From CAIVVT01 sp052145115 (GTDB taxonomy: Bacteria; Acidobacteriota; Terriglobia; Bryobacterales; Bryobacteraceae), in NCBI GenBank assembly GCA_052145115.1, contig JBKQPG010000025.1:103050-167049 (forward strand): DNA of 64,000 nt, given 5' to 3'. The notes beneath the pieces are model-generated. The model ran no database searches, had not been told where the DNA came from, and worked only from the letters and a program-made list of their open reading frames with translations. Each line of letters opens with the position of its first letter. Position 1 is the stretch's first letter. Below are positions 8,855 through 16,553 of the stretch, in pieces. The position numbers and the translations under genes were made by a program.

Positions 8855-10024
8855 CTAGATCTGTCGCAGTGCGACGAGGACCTGTTTGCGGGCGGCGCTG
8901 AAGGCGGGCAGGAAGCCGCCCAGCGCGCCCATGATCAGCGCGAAGGCCAGGCCGCTGACAACGACTTTCGGCGTGATGGCCAGTTGAAACGAGGTTTCCG
9001 CAAATGTGGTCATGCTGCCGACGTCTGTGGAAAGGCCGTGGAGCGGCAGGATCAGCACGAGGCCCAGGGCGCCGCCCAGCAGCGAGATCAGGACGGACTC
9101 CAGGACGAAACACAGCAGGATGCTGAAGCGTGAAAAGCCGAGGACGCGCAGTGTACCGATCTCCTGCGACCGCCGGGCCACGGCCGCGTACATTGTATTC
9201 ATGGCGGCAAAACAGCTCCCGACGGCCATGATGATGGCGACGAATGTGCCCAGGTAGCGGATGATCTCGCCCGAATCGGTCTGCTTGGCGAAGTACTCCG
9301 TCTCGGGTTGGACGTCGAGCTGCAGGCGTTGCTCCACGGAAAGCTCGCTGGTCAAGGTCTGCAGCGCCACTGGATCGGTGGCGCGCAGCAGAACGCTCGA
9401 GCAGGCGTCAAAGCGATTCAGGTCGGAGCGCACCTGGTCCAGGTCGCCCCAGATTTCGCTGTTGCGGGCCGGGTAACTGCTGTCAAAGACGCCGACGATC
9501 AGCCATTCACCACGTCCGAAGCGGATACTTTGGCCGACCTGCGCGTCGGGGTTCTGCGCAGCGATCTCCGAGCCGACGACCACCTCCCGGCGGCCGCGCT
9601 GGAACCAGCGGCCGCGCCGCAGGCGGGTTTCGTCGCGCAGTTCCAGCCCCGTGGCGGAGACGCCGCGCACATTCACGTTCACGCCTTCGGGAAACTCGCG
9701 GCTGGGGAGGTTTATGATCGTGACCAGTTCCAGCGAGGCCAGCGGCTGGCCCTCCGCGTCCGGGGCGATGCCCGGCCGGAAGCGGATGACTTCGTTGAAA
9801 TCGTTGCGCGACACCATGCTGGTCAGTTCGGCTCCGCTGCCCTTGCGGATCAGCAGCAGATTCAGCGGATGGCCGGAGCTGGTGAAGGCCACTCTCAGGC
9901 CTTCGACCATCGACAGCACCGCGCACAACACGGCGACCGTGAGCGCGATGCCGAGAGCGGTCATGACGGTGGTGGTCTTGCGCACGGCCAGATTGCGGAT
10001 GTTGTAAGTGATCGGGATCGGCAT
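8855..10024 (-). CDS. ABC permease, FtsX/MacB family (second of two)
   Basis: 389 residues. It has the MacB/FtsX plan: transmembrane helix 1 near residues 18-40 (VMTALGIALTVAVLCAVLSMV), a large periplasmic domain (about 50-260), then three helices at the C-terminus (FVAIIMAVGSCFAAMNTMYA, ILLCFVLESVLISLLGGALG and VSGLAFALIMGALGGFLPAFSAA). The coupling region 'ARRSQEIGTLRVLGFSRF' before helix 3 is typical for contact with the ATPase. It differs clearly in sequence from the first permease (10046-11212), so the two probably form a heterodimer. It is 10 bp from the adaptor gene and 21 bp from the other permease gene. Confidence 0.93.
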   Translation of the reverse strand: MPIPITYNIRNLAVRKTTTVMTALGIALTVAVLCAVLSMVEGLRVAFTSSGHPLNLLLIRKGSGAELTSMVSRNDFNEVIRFRPGIAPDAEGQPLASLELVTIINLPSREFPEGVNVNVRGVSATGLELRDETRLRRGRWFQRGRREVVVGSEIAAQNPDAQVGQSIRFGRGEWLIVGVFDSSYPARNSEIWGDLDQVRSDLNRFDACSSVLLRATDPVALQTLTSELSVEQRLQLDVQPETEYFAKQTDSGEIIRYLGTFVAIIMAVGSCFAAMNTMYAAVARRSQEIGTLRVLGFSRFSILLCFVLESVLISLLGGALGLVLILPLHGLSTDVGSMTTFAETSFQLAITPKVVVSGLAFALIMGALGGFLPAFSAARKQVLVALRQI

Positions 10025-10045
10025 GGGGCGCAGCTCCAGATGGGA

Positions 10046-11212
10046 CTAATCCGAATCCTGAAGAGCCTCCAGTATCGAAGTATGCGCGGCGCGCCAGGCG
10101 GGCACGATGGCGCTGGACAAGCCGATGAAGATCGAAAAGGCCAGCAGAATCGCCAGCACCGGCGGCTGCAGGGTCAGCGTCTTGGTCTGTTGCACGATGG
10201 CCGGGCCCTGGCGCAGCACGCCGATGAGGAAGTTCGAGAGCAGCAGGCCGAGTCCGCCCCCGAGCATCGAGATGACGGCCGATTCGCCCAGCAGCAGGGC
10301 CAGAATCGCGCGCGGCGTGAAGCCCAGGGTTTTCAGGATGCCGACCTCGCGGACGCGCTCGCGCACCGACATGGCCATGGTGTTGCCGGCAACCAGCAGG
10401 ATGGTGAAGGTCACGGCGCCGCAGATGGAGATCAGCGCCAGCTTGATGTTGCCGAGGAACGACAGGAAGCTCAGCCCGAAGGCGTACTCGCTCTCGGTGT
10501 GCGTCGGAGCCTCGGCGTTGGCGAACATCCCGTCGATCGCCTTGGAAACGCGCGGGACGTCTTCGGGCGAGGCCACCAGAGCGGTGAATGTGCCGGCGTA
10601 GCTGCGCGTCGAACCCCGCGCTTCCAGCGCTTCCTGGAGGTACTTCAGCGGAAAATAGAGGTTGTCGGCGTCGATGTCCGAGTCGTAGATGGCGCGCACG
10701 GTCAGGTCCAGGTCGAAGGGGAAGATATTGCCCGCGATCTTGATCTTGTCGCCGATCTTGAGCCCCTGACTCGCGGCCACGTTCTTGCCGATGAGCGCGC
10801 CGGCGATATCCTTCTGAAAGGCCAGTCTCTGTTCCGCCGGCACGCGGTAGTCGGGATAGACGTCGAAGAAACGATCGGCCTCGACGCCGAAGCGCGGAAA
10901 GAACTTCGACCGGTCCCGTTCCTCGTCCTTGTACGTGCCGCCAAACCACTGCCAGGTGCAGACCTGTTTGACGCCCGGCACGCGCGCGATCTTGTCGCGA
11001 TAATAGACCGGCATGGCGAAGGCGATGGCGACCTTGTGACGCGTCACCACGCGCAGCATCTGGGCCTTCGGCGGCGCACCGTGAAACAGGGCGTAATACA
11101 GCGCCATCAGGACGCCGAGGATGCACAGCGACAGGGCCAGCGAGGAGATGGTGAGCAGGCTGCGGCGGCGGTTGCGCAAGGCGTTCTTGAGGATCAGACC
11201 GAGATAGCGCAT
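10046..11212 (-). CDS. ABC permease, FtsX/MacB family (first of two)
   Basis: 388 residues, the first gene of the export operon. Helix 1 lies near residues 18-43 (LLTISSLALSLCILGVLMALY). A periplasmic domain follows (to about 260), then three C-terminal helices (KLALISICGAVTFTILLVAG, LLLGESAVISMLGGGLGLLL and VLAILLAFSIFIGLSSAIVP). The cytoplasmic coupling segment SVRERVREVGILKTLGFTPR is the MacB/FtsX hallmark. The periplasmic domain is longer between helices than in lipoprotein transporters of the LolC type and resembles MacB. Transcription probably starts in the 88 bp shared with the divergent tadA gene; no confident promoter was found there. Confidence 0.93.
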   Translation of the reverse strand: MRYLGLILKNALRNRRRSLLTISSLALSLCILGVLMALYYALFHGAPPKAQMLRVVTRHKVAIAFAMPVYYRDKIARVPGVKQVCTWQWFGGTYKDEERDRSKFFPRFGVEADRFFDVYPDYRVPAEQRLAFQKDIAGALIGKNVAASQGLKIGDKIKIAGNIFPFDLDLTVRAIYDSDIDADNLYFPLKYLQEALEARGSTRSYAGTFTALVASPEDVPRVSKAIDGMFANAEAPTHTESEYAFGLSFLSFLGNIKLALISICGAVTFTILLVAGNTMAMSVRERVREVGILKTLGFTPRAILALLLGESAVISMLGGGLGLLLSNFLIGVLRQGPAIVQQTKTLTLQPPVLAILLAFSIFIGLSSAIVPAWRAAHTSILEALQDSD

Positions 11213-11300
11213 CGGCGGCTGTGCTCCAAGGCCTTATTGTAAGGGGATGAGCTGCTGCCTTCGCGGGTCCGAGGATCAGCCGTTGGCCTGACAGGATGAA

Positions 11301-11756
11301 ATGACGCAATCGCGCGACGAAATGTTCATGCGGGAAGCCTTGCGGCTGGCGCGCGAGGCCGCAGCGGCCGGCGAAGTACCGGTGGGTGCGGTGGTGGTCG
11401 TGGGCGAGGAGATCGCCGGACGCGGGTTCAACCGTCCGATCGGGTTGCATGACCCGACGGCCCACGCGGAGATGCTGGCGCTCCGGGAGGCGGCTCAGCG
11501 GCTGGGCAATTACCGGCTCGGCGAGGCCGAGGTGTTCGTGACGCTGGAGCCGTGCGTGATGTGCGCAGGGGCGCTGGTCCAGGCGCGCGTACGGAGGCTG
11601 GTGTTCGGCAGCCGCGACCTGCGCTTCGGCGCAGTACGGAGCAAGTTCCGCCTGGCCGACAGCGAGCTGTTGAATCACCACATCGGCATCGAAGAGGGCG
11701 TTCTGGCGGCCGATTGTGTCGCGCTACTGGAAGGATTCTTCAAACTGAAGCGGTGA
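11301..11756 (+). CDS. tadA: tRNA-specific adenosine deaminase
   Basis: 151 residues, standard length. It converts adenosine-34 to inosine in tRNA-Arg(ACG), which widens wobble decoding. The zinc site is visible: H55-A-E57 (proton shuttle Glu) and P84-C85-V-M-C88. DPTAHAEMLALREA and EVFVTLEPCVMCAGAL are classic cytidine/deoxycytidylate deaminase-fold motifs, and GAVRSK is typical of TadA. The ATG at 11301 is preceded by a weak purine stretch (acaggatgaa). It is a monocistronic gene, divergent from the ABC operon and convergent with the Cys-rich protein at 11922. Confidence 0.95.
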   Translation: MTQSRDEMFMREALRLAREAAAAGEVPVGAVVVVGEEIAGRGFNRPIGLHDPTAHAEMLALREAAQRLGNYRLGEAEVFVTLEPCVMCAGALVQARVRRLVFGSRDLRFGAVRSKFRLADSELLNHHIGIEEGVLAADCVALLEGFFKLKR

Positions 11757-11865
11757 TCCGACCGGTTGTGGAGATGCTATCGCGGCCTGCGTCGACTGCG
11801 AGCTGGCTTAGCTAAGAGCGAACCGCTGACGGTCGCGCTCGGAAACGCGGCTGGGACGCGCGGCC

Positions 11866-11903
11866 AGGCGCCCGCCCTTCCCGGCCTCCGCGGACGGGCG
11901 CCT
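11866..11903. terminator. GC-rich hairpin between convergent genes
   Basis: Arms aggcgcccg (11866-11874) and cgggcgcct (11895-11903) are perfect complements with a 20-nt loop. They sit 110 bp after the tadA stop and 19 bp after the stop of the opposite gene. No T-tract follows, so intrinsic termination is only a possibility; the position between convergent genes supports it. Confidence 0.35.
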
Positions 11904-11921
11904 GCTGCGGTGGTCAGACCG

Positions 11922-12500
11922 TCAGGCGGCCGGCCGCAACGCCCAGGTCGGCTGATAGCGAGGCCGCAGCGCCAGCACCTTCGGTCCCGGTTCCGGCCCG
12001 GGCGTCCAGTCGTTTTCCAGACGGCCGTAAAAGTACTCATCTAAAGGGAATAGGGCGTAGGGCTTGAGCTCGCGAAAGATCTTGCCCAGTTTCTGTTCGA
12101 TCCGGTAGACCGAATGGAAGAAAGTGCCGCGATCCATGCCCAGACGGCGGCAACACAGACGCCAATCGGCGCCGAGGAGGAAATGAAAGCTGAAGAGCCT
12201 GTACTCTTCCGGCGTCAGAGACCGGCGCGACACCAGCGTGAAATCGGCGACGTACTCTTCGTCCTTGCGGCCCCAGACGCGGCGGCCGCCATGAGCGGTG
12301 CAGTCCAGCGATACCTTGCTCAGGTACTTTTCTTTGGTCGCGCAGTGGCGGAATCGGGCGTAGCAAGCCCGGAAAATGGCGCGCAACACGCAATTGCATG
12401 CGTGCGGTTCACCCCGCTTCAAACTACGGATGCCTGTCCCAAAGCAATGGGAACAGTTCGGAACGGCCAAGGTCAGCGTCTCGGATCGGGTCCACTCCAT
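11922..12500 (-). CDS. Cys-rich putative regulatory protein with HTH-like C-terminal part
   Basis: 192 residues from the ATG at 12500, chosen because AAAGGA lies 8 nt upstream; an in-frame start at 12593 adds an unlikely Arg/Pro-rich stretch. Residues about 15-60 hold CSHC, then CNC, CYARFRHC, a zinc-knuckle-like arrangement. Farther on, EEYRLFSFHFLLGADWRLCCRRLGMDRGTFFHSVYRIEQKLG looks like a sigma-70 region-4 or phage antiterminator helix-turn-helix. I do not recognise a named family. It is divergent from an XRE/S24-like regulator over a 266-bp AT-rich spacer, the usual layout of a phage-type switch. A nucleic-acid-binding role is inference. Confidence 0.6.
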   Translation of the reverse strand: MEWTRSETLTLAVPNCSHCFGTGIRSLKRGEPHACNCVLRAIFRACYARFRHCATKEKYLSKVSLDCTAHGGRRVWGRKDEEYVADFTLVSRRSLTPEEYRLFSFHFLLGADWRLCCRRLGMDRGTFFHSVYRIEQKLGKIFRELKPYALFPLDEYFYGRLENDWTPGPEPGPKVLALRPRYQPTWALRPAA

Positions 12501-12766
12501 TGTTCGGTCCTTTCGTCGGCTTCTCCCGGCCGCCTCACACGGCCGGAGAATCGCTCTGTGAGGCAGTGTGGGTCTAGGGTCAAATTCCGTCAACTGACGA
12601 GGAAGACGCTCTTGGGTACTAGCCGTATCTGGAGTCCTATATGCACGAATTAGTTGTGTATTTTCAATGATTTAACTACGCTTTGGAGTTCAGGATTATT
12701 TTCTCTTAATTCCTTCTGAAACAAATCACCAGTATCATCTAGTACGTACCTATTTCTAATGGCTAT

Positions 12767-13525
12767 ATGCAGCCATTGACGCTGCAACCATCGTTTGATT
12801 TACTCTATCAGCGGCTCCTGGAGCGGCTCCGGTTCCAGATCGCGGCCGGTTCCCTGACTGTGCGCCGCCTGGCCAGGCAGATCGGCATCTCACAGCCGCA
12901 CATGCAGAACCTGATCAGCGGGAAGCGGGCCATGAACGTGGAGATGGCGGACCGGTTGCTGGAGTTTCTCGGCATTTCGCCATTGAATCTGGCGACGGGG
13001 GCGGAACTGGGCAGCGCTCTGGAGCGCGTTGCTCCCTCGCCGGAACTGGTCCGCTACGTTCCGCTGCTGGCCGGGCTCGTGGGACCGGCGCATCCGTTCT
13101 CCGAGCCAGGAGAAAACTCGGGTTGGGTGGCGCTGCCCGCCGCTGCCGCCGAGCAGTGGCGCCAGCCCGTGTTTGCCGAACTGGGAGGGGACCCAGAGCT
13201 GGCGAAAGAGTTCCCTGGAGCCAGCTTCGTCCTGCTGGAAACAGCCTTGCCGGCCCGGTTCCGGGTCCGGATCGACGCCTGGTACGCCATCCGCTGGTCT
13301 GGCGGGGGCTGGATCCGGCGGTTACGGCATGAGGCCGGGCGCCTGGTCATCCTCGGCCAGGAAGGCTTGCGGCCCGCCATCGGGCCGGACCGGATCGAGT
13401 TGCGCGGGACCACCACGGACGCGCACATCCGGGGACTCGTGGTGTGGCTGGGCGGCGATCCTCGGCACCCCAATCCCCTGGCGCAGTCGGGCTACCTGAT
13501 GCCACCGCCCGCGGCCGATTCGTAA
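12767..13525 (+). CDS. XRE-family regulator with degenerate S24 (LexA-like) C-terminal domain
   Basis: 252 residues. The N-terminal HTH (about residues 28-75) reads LTVRRLARQIGISQPHMQNL followed by ISGKRAMNVEMADRLLEFLG, a lambda-repressor-like domain. The C-terminal part (WYAIRWSGGGWIRRLRHEAG, then LVILGQ and HIRGLVVWLGGD) follows the beta-fold of S24 peptidases, but the Ser of the usual D-x-S-M-x-P motif and the catalytic Lys are not evident, so self-cleavage is unlikely. There is no Shine-Dalgarno sequence ahead of the ATG, and the 5' region is much more AT-rich than the surroundings, which could mean a leaderless transcript. Its end overlaps the end of the convergent glycosyltransferase gene by 34 bp. 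Confidence 0.75.
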   Translation: MQPLTLQPSFDLLYQRLLERLRFQIAAGSLTVRRLARQIGISQPHMQNLISGKRAMNVEMADRLLEFLGISPLNLATGAELGSALERVAPSPELVRYVPLLAGLVGPAHPFSEPGENSGWVALPAAAAEQWRQPVFAELGGDPELAKEFPGASFVLLETALPARFRVRIDAWYAIRWSGGGWIRRLRHEAGRLVILGQEGLRPAIGPDRIELRGTTTDAHIRGLVVWLGGDPRHPNPLAQSGYLMPPPAADS

Positions 13526-14664
13526 AGCGCGTTCACCTGGCGCGCGGTCTCTTCCCACGTGAAGCGGGCCACCTGAGCGTGGCCGCGCGCGATCATCTCC
13601 GCCCGCAACGACGGCGAGAGCAACACCTCGCGGATGCCCCGCGCGATGTCGAAGACGTTGTCCGGGCTCACGATCACGGCGGCCTCGCCGACGACCTCAG
13701 GCAGCGACGTGGACTTCGAGCAAACGACCGGCGTGCCGGACGCCATCGCCTCCAGAGGCGGCAGGCCAAAGCCCTCATACAGCGACGGGAACACAAACAC
13801 CTCGGCCGCCTCGAAGAAGACCCGTAGCGCATTGAGCGGAACGAAGCCCAGGAACCGCACCGCGCCCTGCACGCGGGAGTGCAGCACCGTCTGCCGGACC
13901 AGCGGATAACGCGAAATCTCATCGCCGATGATGATCAGCCGCAGGTCCGCGTAGTGCGGATGATTGGCCAATTCGCGTTTCACCAGCGCGAAGGCCTCGA
14001 TCAGCCGCGGGATGTTCTTTTGCGGGCGGATCGTGCCGGCGTACAGCAAGAACGGGTAATTGACCTGGTAGCGCTCCAGAATGCGCCGCCGTTCGAGGTC
14101 CCAGGCCTCAGGCCCGGCGGCGCGGGCATCCTCGCCGGGCTGGTGATGGGAGAAGCGTGGATCGGTGGCGCCATAAATTCTGACCACCTTTTCATTCGCA
14201 ATGCCCAGAATATTGACTACGTCGTGGCGTGTGGATTCGGAAACCGCCATCACGCGCTCCGCCCGCTCCAGGGCGCGGCGAATGCCCATGGTACGAAGTT
14301 TATGCCGCCATCCGGACGGCGCCCCAAAGACCAGGGCGCTGAGGTCGTGGACCGTCACCACGTAGGGGCGCGGCATCAACAGCGGCACCTGAGTCAGGGG
14401 AATGTGGCTCAGATCCACTTTCAACCTGCGGATCAGCAGGGGGAATCTGAGTTGATCCGTCCGCTCCGCGTCGCTCCTCTCGTAGGGCACGCGCTCGAAG
14501 TTAGGCGGCAGGCCGTCGAGCTCGTGCCGGTCTTCGGAATGGGCGATCAGCAGAAACCGGTGCGGCACGCCGATGGCGGCTAAGGCGCGCAGCAGATTCC
14601 GGATGTAGGTCCCAAAGCCAAAGTCCCGGATGTGGCGCGCGTCGAAGGCAATCCGCAACGGCAT
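13492..14664 (-). CDS. GT4-family glycosyltransferase
   Basis: 390 residues. The N-terminal Rossmann half starts IAFDARHIRDFGFGTYIRNL; the C-terminal half has LYAGTIRPQKNIPRLIEAF, VRFLGFVP and the E-x7-E retaining motif in PSLYEGFGLPPLEAMASG. This is the GT-B fold of retaining enzymes that use nucleotide sugars, here likely for polysaccharide or glycolipid building. It most resembles mannosyl/rhamnosyltransferases of the 'FDxRxxxxxGxGxY' subgroup; donor and acceptor cannot be read from sequence. It follows glyA on the same strand with 20 bp between, so it may be in the rpiB-glyA operon. Its last 34 bp overlap the end of the XRE gene. Confidence 0.9.
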   Translation of the reverse strand: MPLRIAFDARHIRDFGFGTYIRNLLRALAAIGVPHRFLLIAHSEDRHELDGLPPNFERVPYERSDAERTDQLRFPLLIRRLKVDLSHIPLTQVPLLMPRPYVVTVHDLSALVFGAPSGWRHKLRTMGIRRALERAERVMAVSESTRHDVVNILGIANEKVVRIYGATDPRFSHHQPGEDARAAGPEAWDLERRRILERYQVNYPFLLYAGTIRPQKNIPRLIEAFALVKRELANHPHYADLRLIIIGDEISRYPLVRQTVLHSRVQGAVRFLGFVPLNALRVFFEAAEVFVFPSLYEGFGLPPLEAMASGTPVVCSKSTSLPEVVGEAAVIVSPDNVFDIARGIREVLLSPSLRAEMIARGHAQVARFTWEETARQVNALYESAAGGGIR

Positions 14665-14684
14665 ACTGCGCCCCTGGCGGAGCT

Positions 14685-15965
14685 TCAGACCACCGCCGGC
14701 GCCAGTTTCCAGCCGTAGAGCGGAAAGCGTTCCGTCAGAGTCTGCACGCGGCGGCGCACCGCGGCCAGGTTGTCCTTGTCGGCGGGAGCCGAAAGAACCT
14801 GCGCAATCAGGATTCCCACTTCGCGCATCTCGGCGGCGTCGAAACCGCGCGTGGTCACCGCCGGGCTGCCCAGGCGGATGCCGCTAGGATTCATCGGCGG
14901 ATTGGTGTCGAACGGGATCGCATTCTTGTTGACCGTGATCCAGGCCTCGTCGAGAGCCTTTTCCGCCTCCTTGCCGCGCAACCCGCGGCAGAATACATCC
15001 ACCATCGCCAGGTGCGTGTCCGTGCCGCCCGACACGATCCGGTAACCGGCCTGAGTCAGCGCCTCGGCCAGGGCCTTGGCATTGACGACGACACGTTTCT
15101 GATACTCGGCGAACCCGGGCTGCATCGCTTCCAGGAAGCACACCGCCTTCGCGGCGATGACATGCACCAGCGGACCGCCCTGGGTGCCCGGGAAGACCAC
15201 CTTGTCGACCGCCGCGGCGTATTTCTCCTTGCACAGAATGAGGCCCGAGCGCGGCCCGCGCAGGGTTTTGTGAGTGGTCGAGGTGACGATGTCGGCCCAC
15301 TCGCAAGGGTTCGGATAGAGCCCGGCCGCGACCAGCCCGGAGAAGTGGGCCATGTCCACCAGCAGCAGCGCGCCGCAGGCATCGGCGGCTTCGCGGAAGC
15401 GGGCGAAATCGATGATCCGCGAGTAGGCGCTGGCGCCGGCGATAATCAGCTTCGGCTTGTGCTCGTCCGCCAGCCGCGCCAGTTCCTCGTAGTCGATCAC
15501 TTCATCGTCCCGGCGGACGCCGTAGGCGACGATCTTGTACGTCTTGCCAGAAAAATTCAGCGGATGGCCGTGCGTGAGGTGTCCGCCATGCGCCAGGTTC
15601 ATGCCCATGATGGTGTCGCCCGGCTGCAGCACGGCGGCGTAGGCCGCCTGGTTGGCCTGCGAGCCGGCATGCGGCTGCACGTTGGCGTGCTCGGCGTGGA
15701 ACAGCTGTTTGGCGCGCTCGCGGGCCAGGTTCTCAATGACGTCGGTGAACTCGCAGCCGCCGTAATAGCGCTTGCCGGGGTAGCCTTCGGCGTACTTGTT
15801 CGTGCACACGCTGCCGGTGGCCTCGAGCACCGCCTCGGAGGTGAAGTTCTCGCTGGCGATGAGTTCGATGCGCGAGTGCTGGCGCTGCGTTTCGTTGCGA
15901 ATGGCGGCGGCGATCTCCGGATCGACCTGCTCCAAGCTCCGGCTCATGCGCTCCTGCTGGCTCAT
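14685..15965 (-). CDS. glyA: Serine hydroxymethyltransferase
   Basis: 426 residues, standard length. It converts serine and THF to glycine and 5,10-methylene-THF with PLP, feeding one-carbon units to purine and thymidylate synthesis. Motifs: IELIASENF, TNKYAEGYPGKRYYGGCEF, VQPHAGSQAN, the PLP Lys K233 in VTSTTHKTLRGPRSG, and GSPAVTTRGF. The ATG overlaps the rpiB stop by 4 bp (15962-15965), so the two are translated in a coupled way. One-carbon supply relates functionally to purH earlier in the window, but that gene is separate. Confidence 0.97.
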   Translation of the reverse strand: MSQQERMSRSLEQVDPEIAAAIRNETQRQHSRIELIASENFTSEAVLEATGSVCTNKYAEGYPGKRYYGGCEFTDVIENLARERAKQLFHAEHANVQPHAGSQANQAAYAAVLQPGDTIMGMNLAHGGHLTHGHPLNFSGKTYKIVAYGVRRDDEVIDYEELARLADEHKPKLIIAGASAYSRIIDFARFREAADACGALLLVDMAHFSGLVAAGLYPNPCEWADIVTSTTHKTLRGPRSGLILCKEKYAAAVDKVVFPGTQGGPLVHVIAAKAVCFLEAMQPGFAEYQKRVVVNAKALAEALTQAGYRIVSGGTDTHLAMVDVFCRGLRGKEAEKALDEAWITVNKNAIPFDTNPPMNPSGIRLGSPAVTTRGFDAAEMREVGILIAQVLSAPADKDNLAAVRRRVQTLTERFPLYGWKLAPAVV

Positions 15966-16468
15966 GCCTGTGCCCCCTTCTGCGCGCTGTCTTTTGCCCC
16001 TTCCGCCGCACCGGCCCCCGCGGGATCCTCGCGCTCCAGGGCCATCATTTTGTTGACCCGGCGCTCATGACGCCCGCCGCTTTCGAACTGCGTGTTCAGG
16101 AAGATCCGCACCATTTCGTCGGCCTCTTCGGGTTTGGTGTAGCGTTCACTGAGGGCCAGCACGTTGGCGTCGTTATGCTTGCGGGTCAGACCGACCTCTT
16201 CCGGGTTGGTCGCCAGCGCAGCGCGGATGCCCTTCACCTTGTTCGCCGCCATCGCCATGCCCATGCCAGTCATGCAGACCAGAATGCCGCGGTCGGCTTT
16301 GCCCTGCACCACCTCTTGCGACACTTTGGCGGCGTAATCAGGGTAATCCGTAGAGACCGTGTCGTGGGTTCCCAGATCCTCGACGGCGTGGCCGTCGGCG
16401 GCCAGAACGCCTTTGAGATGCTCCTTCAGCTCGAAGCCAGCGTGGTCGGCGCCAATAGCGATTCTCAT
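15962..16468 (-). CDS. rpiB: Ribose-5-phosphate isomerase B
   Basis: 168 residues from the ATG at 16468; an upstream frame to 16510 adds residues before the conserved MRIAIGADHAGFELK and was not used. RpiB interconverts ribose-5-phosphate and ribulose-5-phosphate in the pentose phosphate pathway. The catalytic Cys lies in GILVCMTGMGMAMAANK, and the sugar-phosphate loop reads THDTVSTDYPDYA. The family usually has C-G-T/S-G after the cysteine; here it is C-M-T-G. A charged, Ala/Gly-rich tail of about 20 residues after the usual end is extra. The gene heads the rpiB-glyA unit and is divergent from proS across an 85-bp spacer with repeated tttaac sites. Confidence 0.93.
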   Translation of the reverse strand: MRIAIGADHAGFELKEHLKGVLAADGHAVEDLGTHDTVSTDYPDYAAKVSQEVVQGKADRGILVCMTGMGMAMAANKVKGIRAALATNPEEVGLTRKHNDANVLALSERYTKPEEADEMVRIFLNTQFESGGRHERRVNKMMALEREDPAGAGAAEGAKDSAQKGAQA

Positions 16469-16478
16469 AGGATATTCA

Positions 16479-16532
16479 AGTTTAACATGCAGGCCGGGCC
16501 CGGACCGCATGCTAAACTAGTGAGTTTAACAT
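16479..16532. promoter_or_regulatory. Cluster of tttaac half-sites between rpiB and proS
   Basis: agtttaacatgc at 16479-16490 pairs with gcatgctaaact at 16507-16518 (11 of 12 positions) around a centre that is itself palindromic (ccgggcccgg). agtttaacat recurs directly at 16523-16532. Three related half-sites in an 85-bp divergent spacer look like an operator or overlapping promoters. A hairpin role in either transcript is also possible. No regulator can be assigned. Confidence 0.45.
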
Positions 16533-16553
16533 CACAGAAAATCAGGACTTAGC

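Noticed and set aside
9308..11242. 644-codon plus-strand frame opposite the ABC permeases
   Set aside because: Antisense to two well-supported membrane proteins; composition rich in Gln, His, Arg and Gly is typical of antisense GC-rich frames.
9507..11681. Very long open frame (724 codons) on the minus strand across the two permease genes and tadA
   Set aside because: It overlaps FtsX-type permeases in another frame, is rich in Arg, Ala and Gly, and matches no family. High GC removes stop codons in such frames.
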